From: Litorivivens lipolytica
GTDB lineage: Bacteria; Pseudomonadota; Gammaproteobacteria; Pseudomonadales; Spongiibacteraceae
DNA: 64,000 nucleotides
Reading direction: 5' to 3'
Assembly: GCF_014191715.1 (NCBI RefSeq)
Contig: NZ_JACHWY010000003.1
Location: forward strand, 558,001 to 622,000
Each line of letters starts with the position of its first letter. Within the stretch, counting starts at the first letter, position 1. Shown here piece by piece: positions 62,339 through 64,000 of the stretch. A program made the position numbers and the translations under genes. The notes below the pieces were generated by a model. That model saw only the letters and a list, made by a program, of their open reading frames with translations. It ran no database searches and was not told where the DNA came from.

Positions 62339-62773
62339 ATGAGAGTCGCTTTGTCGATCCTGCTGTCGCTGTGCCTTCTGGGTACCGCACAGGCGGAACA
62401 AAAACAGCGTTTCGGTAACTACGATGTGCACTACAGCATCGTCAACACCACCTTTCTCAAGCCCGACGTTGCCAAAGCCTATGGCATTACCCGTGGCGAT
62501 GATCGTTTTATCCTGAATATCAGTGTGCGTGAACTGCAGGCTGACGGCAGCGATGTGGCGCGCAAATCAGAAGTGTCAGGTACGGTGTTTAATCTGATTC
62601 ACCGCAAGTCGCTCGATTTCCAAGAGATCGACGAGCGCGATGCTATTTACTACATCGCCCAGTTTACGGCGGATAATAAAGAGATGCTGGATTTTACCCT
62701 GTCGATCAAGCCGGACAGCAGCGCGCGCAGCTACAAACTGCAGTTCAACAAAAAACTGTACACGGGGAAATAA
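62339..62773 (+). CDS. DUF4426 domain-containing exported protein
   Basis: 144 residues from ATG 62339 behind GGGAGAAATT; the frame opens at 62324 in metW. Signal peptide [17 protein letters not shown]. The mature part ([40 protein letters not shown]) matches DUF4426, a beta-rich periplasmic family found between metW and rdgB in many gammaproteobacteria. Role unknown. Its stop overlaps the rdgB start (TAATG). Confidence 0.92.
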   Translation: MRVALSILLSLCLLGTAQAEQKQRFGNYDVHYSIVNTTFLKPDVAKAYGITRGDDRFILNISVRELQADGSDVARKSEVSGTVFNLIHRKSLDFQEIDERDAIYYIAQFTADNKEMLDFTLSIKPDSSARSYKLQFNKKLYTGK

Positions 62774-63375
62774 TGTCTCGCGTTGTTCTCGCCAGCGGTA
62801 ACCGCGGCAAGTTAAAAGAAATGCAGCAGGTCCTGGCCGATACCGGCTTTGAGCTGCTGTTGCAGACTGATTTTAATATCGACGACGCCGACGAGACTGG
62901 CCTCAGCTTTGTCGAAAACGCCCTGATCAAAGCGCGCCACGCCAGTCGCGAAACCGGCTTGCCGGCGTTGGCGGATGATTCAGGTTTGTGTGTGGACGCG
63001 CTCGGTGGTCAGCCTGGTATTTACTCCGCCCGCTACAGTGGCGAAGGCGCCAACGATGAAAAAAATAACGCCAAGTTGCTCGACGCATTAGCCGGTAAAA
63101 CCGAGCGCGGCGCGACCTTTGTGTGCGTGCTGGCCTATGTGCGCCATGCAGACGATCCGCTGCCTCTGATCTGTCAGGGATTGTGGCGCGGTGAAATTCT
63201 CGATGCACCGCGCGGTGAAAACGGCTTTGGTTACGACCCCCTGTTTTTTGTGCCGGAGCTCGACTGCTGCTCGGCGGAACTCACCCCGGAGGTGAAAAAC
63301 CGCAATAGCCATCGCGGTTTGGCCCTGCGCGAATTTCTTAGCCAATGGCGCACCGCTCCTTCCGTATCCACCTGA
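62773..63375 (+). CDS. rdgB: Non-canonical purine NTP pyrophosphatase RdgB (dITP/XTPase)
   Basis: 200 residues. HAM1/RdgB family: [20 protein letters not shown] at the start, [49 protein letters not shown] and [11 protein letters not shown]. It removes ITP, dITP and XTP from the nucleotide pool to prevent mutation. Start overlaps the DUF4426 stop. Its last 31 bases overlap the next gene in another frame. Confidence 0.97.
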   Translation: MSRVVLASGNRGKLKEMQQVLADTGFELLLQTDFNIDDADETGLSFVENALIKARHASRETGLPALADDSGLCVDALGGQPGIYSARYSGEGANDEKNNAKLLDALAGKTERGATFVCVLAYVRHADDPLPLICQGLWRGEILDAPRGENGFGYDPLFFVPELDCCSAELTPEVKNRNSHRGLALREFLSQWRTAPSVST

Positions 63376-63917
63376 GTGACGGTCGCTCCTTTCCCGGCCG
63401 CACTGACCATACCTTGTTGCGCCAATTACAGGATGCCGGCTGTCGCGTTCCGGTAGCGTGCAGCAACGGCAACTGCGGGCGCTGCTTCGCCCGCAGCGAT
63501 AGCGGCGATCAGATTCCGCTCTGTACCACTTACGCTGAAGCGGATGTCGCACTTACCCTGCCATTTGTTGCGCACTGGCGGCGCTATCGCTGTCAGCTGA
63601 TTGAAGCGCGCACCGGGGAGCTGGTGTTGCGCCTGCCAGCCGGCCGTATCACCGCAGAGGGAGATCAGTGGCTGGTATGCAGCGAAGCGGGTATTCAAAA
63701 TGCAGCCCTGATTCGGCGCGAGGGCCGTGTACTGCGACTCGCCTGTCAGGACACCACGCCACATTCGATGATCACCGTGATCAACGTGGAAAGCGCCACA
63801 AATGGACGTTACCAATTGCGTGAAGGCGCTCACACGCTATTGCGAAATCTCACCGCCAGCACCGCGCGAGAACTGCAACAATCCTTGATACACTACGAGC
63901 TCAGTATTACTCACTGA
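63345..63917 (+). CDS. 2Fe-2S ferredoxin-like domain protein with short cluster loop
   Basis: 190 residues starting inside the end of rdgB. The N-terminal 70 residues resemble a plant-type ferredoxin: [20 protein letters not shown], then [11 protein letters not shown] giving Cys39, Cys44 and Cys47. The only candidate fourth ligand is Cys60 (IPLCTTY), just 13 residues on, whereas about 30 is usual, so the cluster loop is shortened. The rest ([20 protein letters not shown]) hints at the start of a flavin reductase domain but lacks its FAD motif. Electron transfer role is plausible; partner unknown. Confidence 0.7.
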   Translation: MAHRSFRIHLSDGRSFPGRTDHTLLRQLQDAGCRVPVACSNGNCGRCFARSDSGDQIPLCTTYAEADVALTLPFVAHWRRYRCQLIEARTGELVLRLPAGRITAEGDQWLVCSEAGIQNAALIRREGRVLRLACQDTTPHSMITVINVESATNGRYQLREGAHTLLRNLTASTARELQQSLIHYELSITH

Positions 63918-63957
63918 CGGCCCTCGCGGCTTTTAACGGTAGCAGAGGAGGCATACC

Positions 63958-64000
63958 GTGCTGAGTGCGATCGCAAAACTACTCAAAGTACTTAATTCCG
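63958..64000 (+). CDS. Start of an unfinished gene, possibly TIGR03546-like membrane protein
   Basis: GTG at 63958 follows AGAGGAGGC and reads MLSAIAKLLKVLNS to the window edge. From memory this resembles the N-terminus of TIGR03546 family (DUF2062-like) membrane proteins, which often open with LAKLLKVLNSE. Only 14 codons are visible, so the identity is tentative. Confidence 0.45.
   Translation, partial: MLSAIAKLLKVLNS

Overview
This window comes from a free-living, probably marine, gammaproteobacterium. The evidence is the conserved chromosomal order coaBC-algC-argB-slmA and proC-yggT-metX-metW-DUF4426-rdgB, the fimT/pilVWXY1 minor pilin cluster, rpmBG next to radC, rapA and oxyR. Three large TonB-dependent receptors, a Baeyer-Villiger-type monooxygenase, a CaiB-type CoA-transferase, an ACAD-associated phosphotransferase, a luciferase-like oxidoreductase and a deazaflavin-type reductase suggest an aerobe that degrades lipids, sterols or xenobiotics, as in Spongiibacteraceae and other Cellvibrionales relatives. 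That placement is inference from gene content. I saw no rRNA, tRNA, CRISPR array, insertion sequence or prophage.

Layout. 1-5.2 kb: end of a GGDEF protein, a YhiN-type flavoprotein, an XRE regulator with a small divergent gene, and rapA. 5.2-11.4 kb: type IV pilus minor pilins and the PilY1 tip adhesin. 11.5-15.6 kb: TonB receptor 1, divergent from a luciferase-like oxidoreductase, then a PPOX flavoprotein. 15.6-17.7 kb: three unfamiliar exported or membrane proteins in more AT-rich DNA. 17.9-23.7 kb: SulP and MFS transporters and single genes. 24.0-28.5 kb: TonB receptor 2, CoA-transferase and thioesterase. 28.5-32.2 kb: a sulfide/persulfide operon (CsoR/CstR-like repressor, TauE-like exporter, ETHE1-like persulfide dioxygenase, two YeeE-type sulfur transporters) followed by oxyR. 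32.2-41.9 kb: TonB receptor 3, DUF547 protein, phosphotransferase, NnrU, NUDIX hydrolase, dicarboxylate symporter and a flavin monooxygenase. 42.2-45.7 kb: two convergent cyclic-di-GMP-type genes, one with apparently intact motifs and one degenerate. 45.8-52.3 kb: GST, TruC, thioesterases, hydrolases and an iron alcohol dehydrogenase. 52.3-64.0 kb: housekeeping block from rpmG to the start of an unfinished gene.

The points most worth following are: the sulfide operon, whose promoter is covered by a perfect 22-bp palindrome and whose repressor has a displaced cysteine pair; a 20-codon ORF linking coaBC and algC by TAATG and ATGA overlaps where dut usually lies; a GAF protein with wrecked GGDEF and EAL domains facing an EAL-CBS-GGDEF protein; two families of dispersed palindromic elements; and a ferredoxin-like protein with a short iron-sulfur loop overlapping rdgB.
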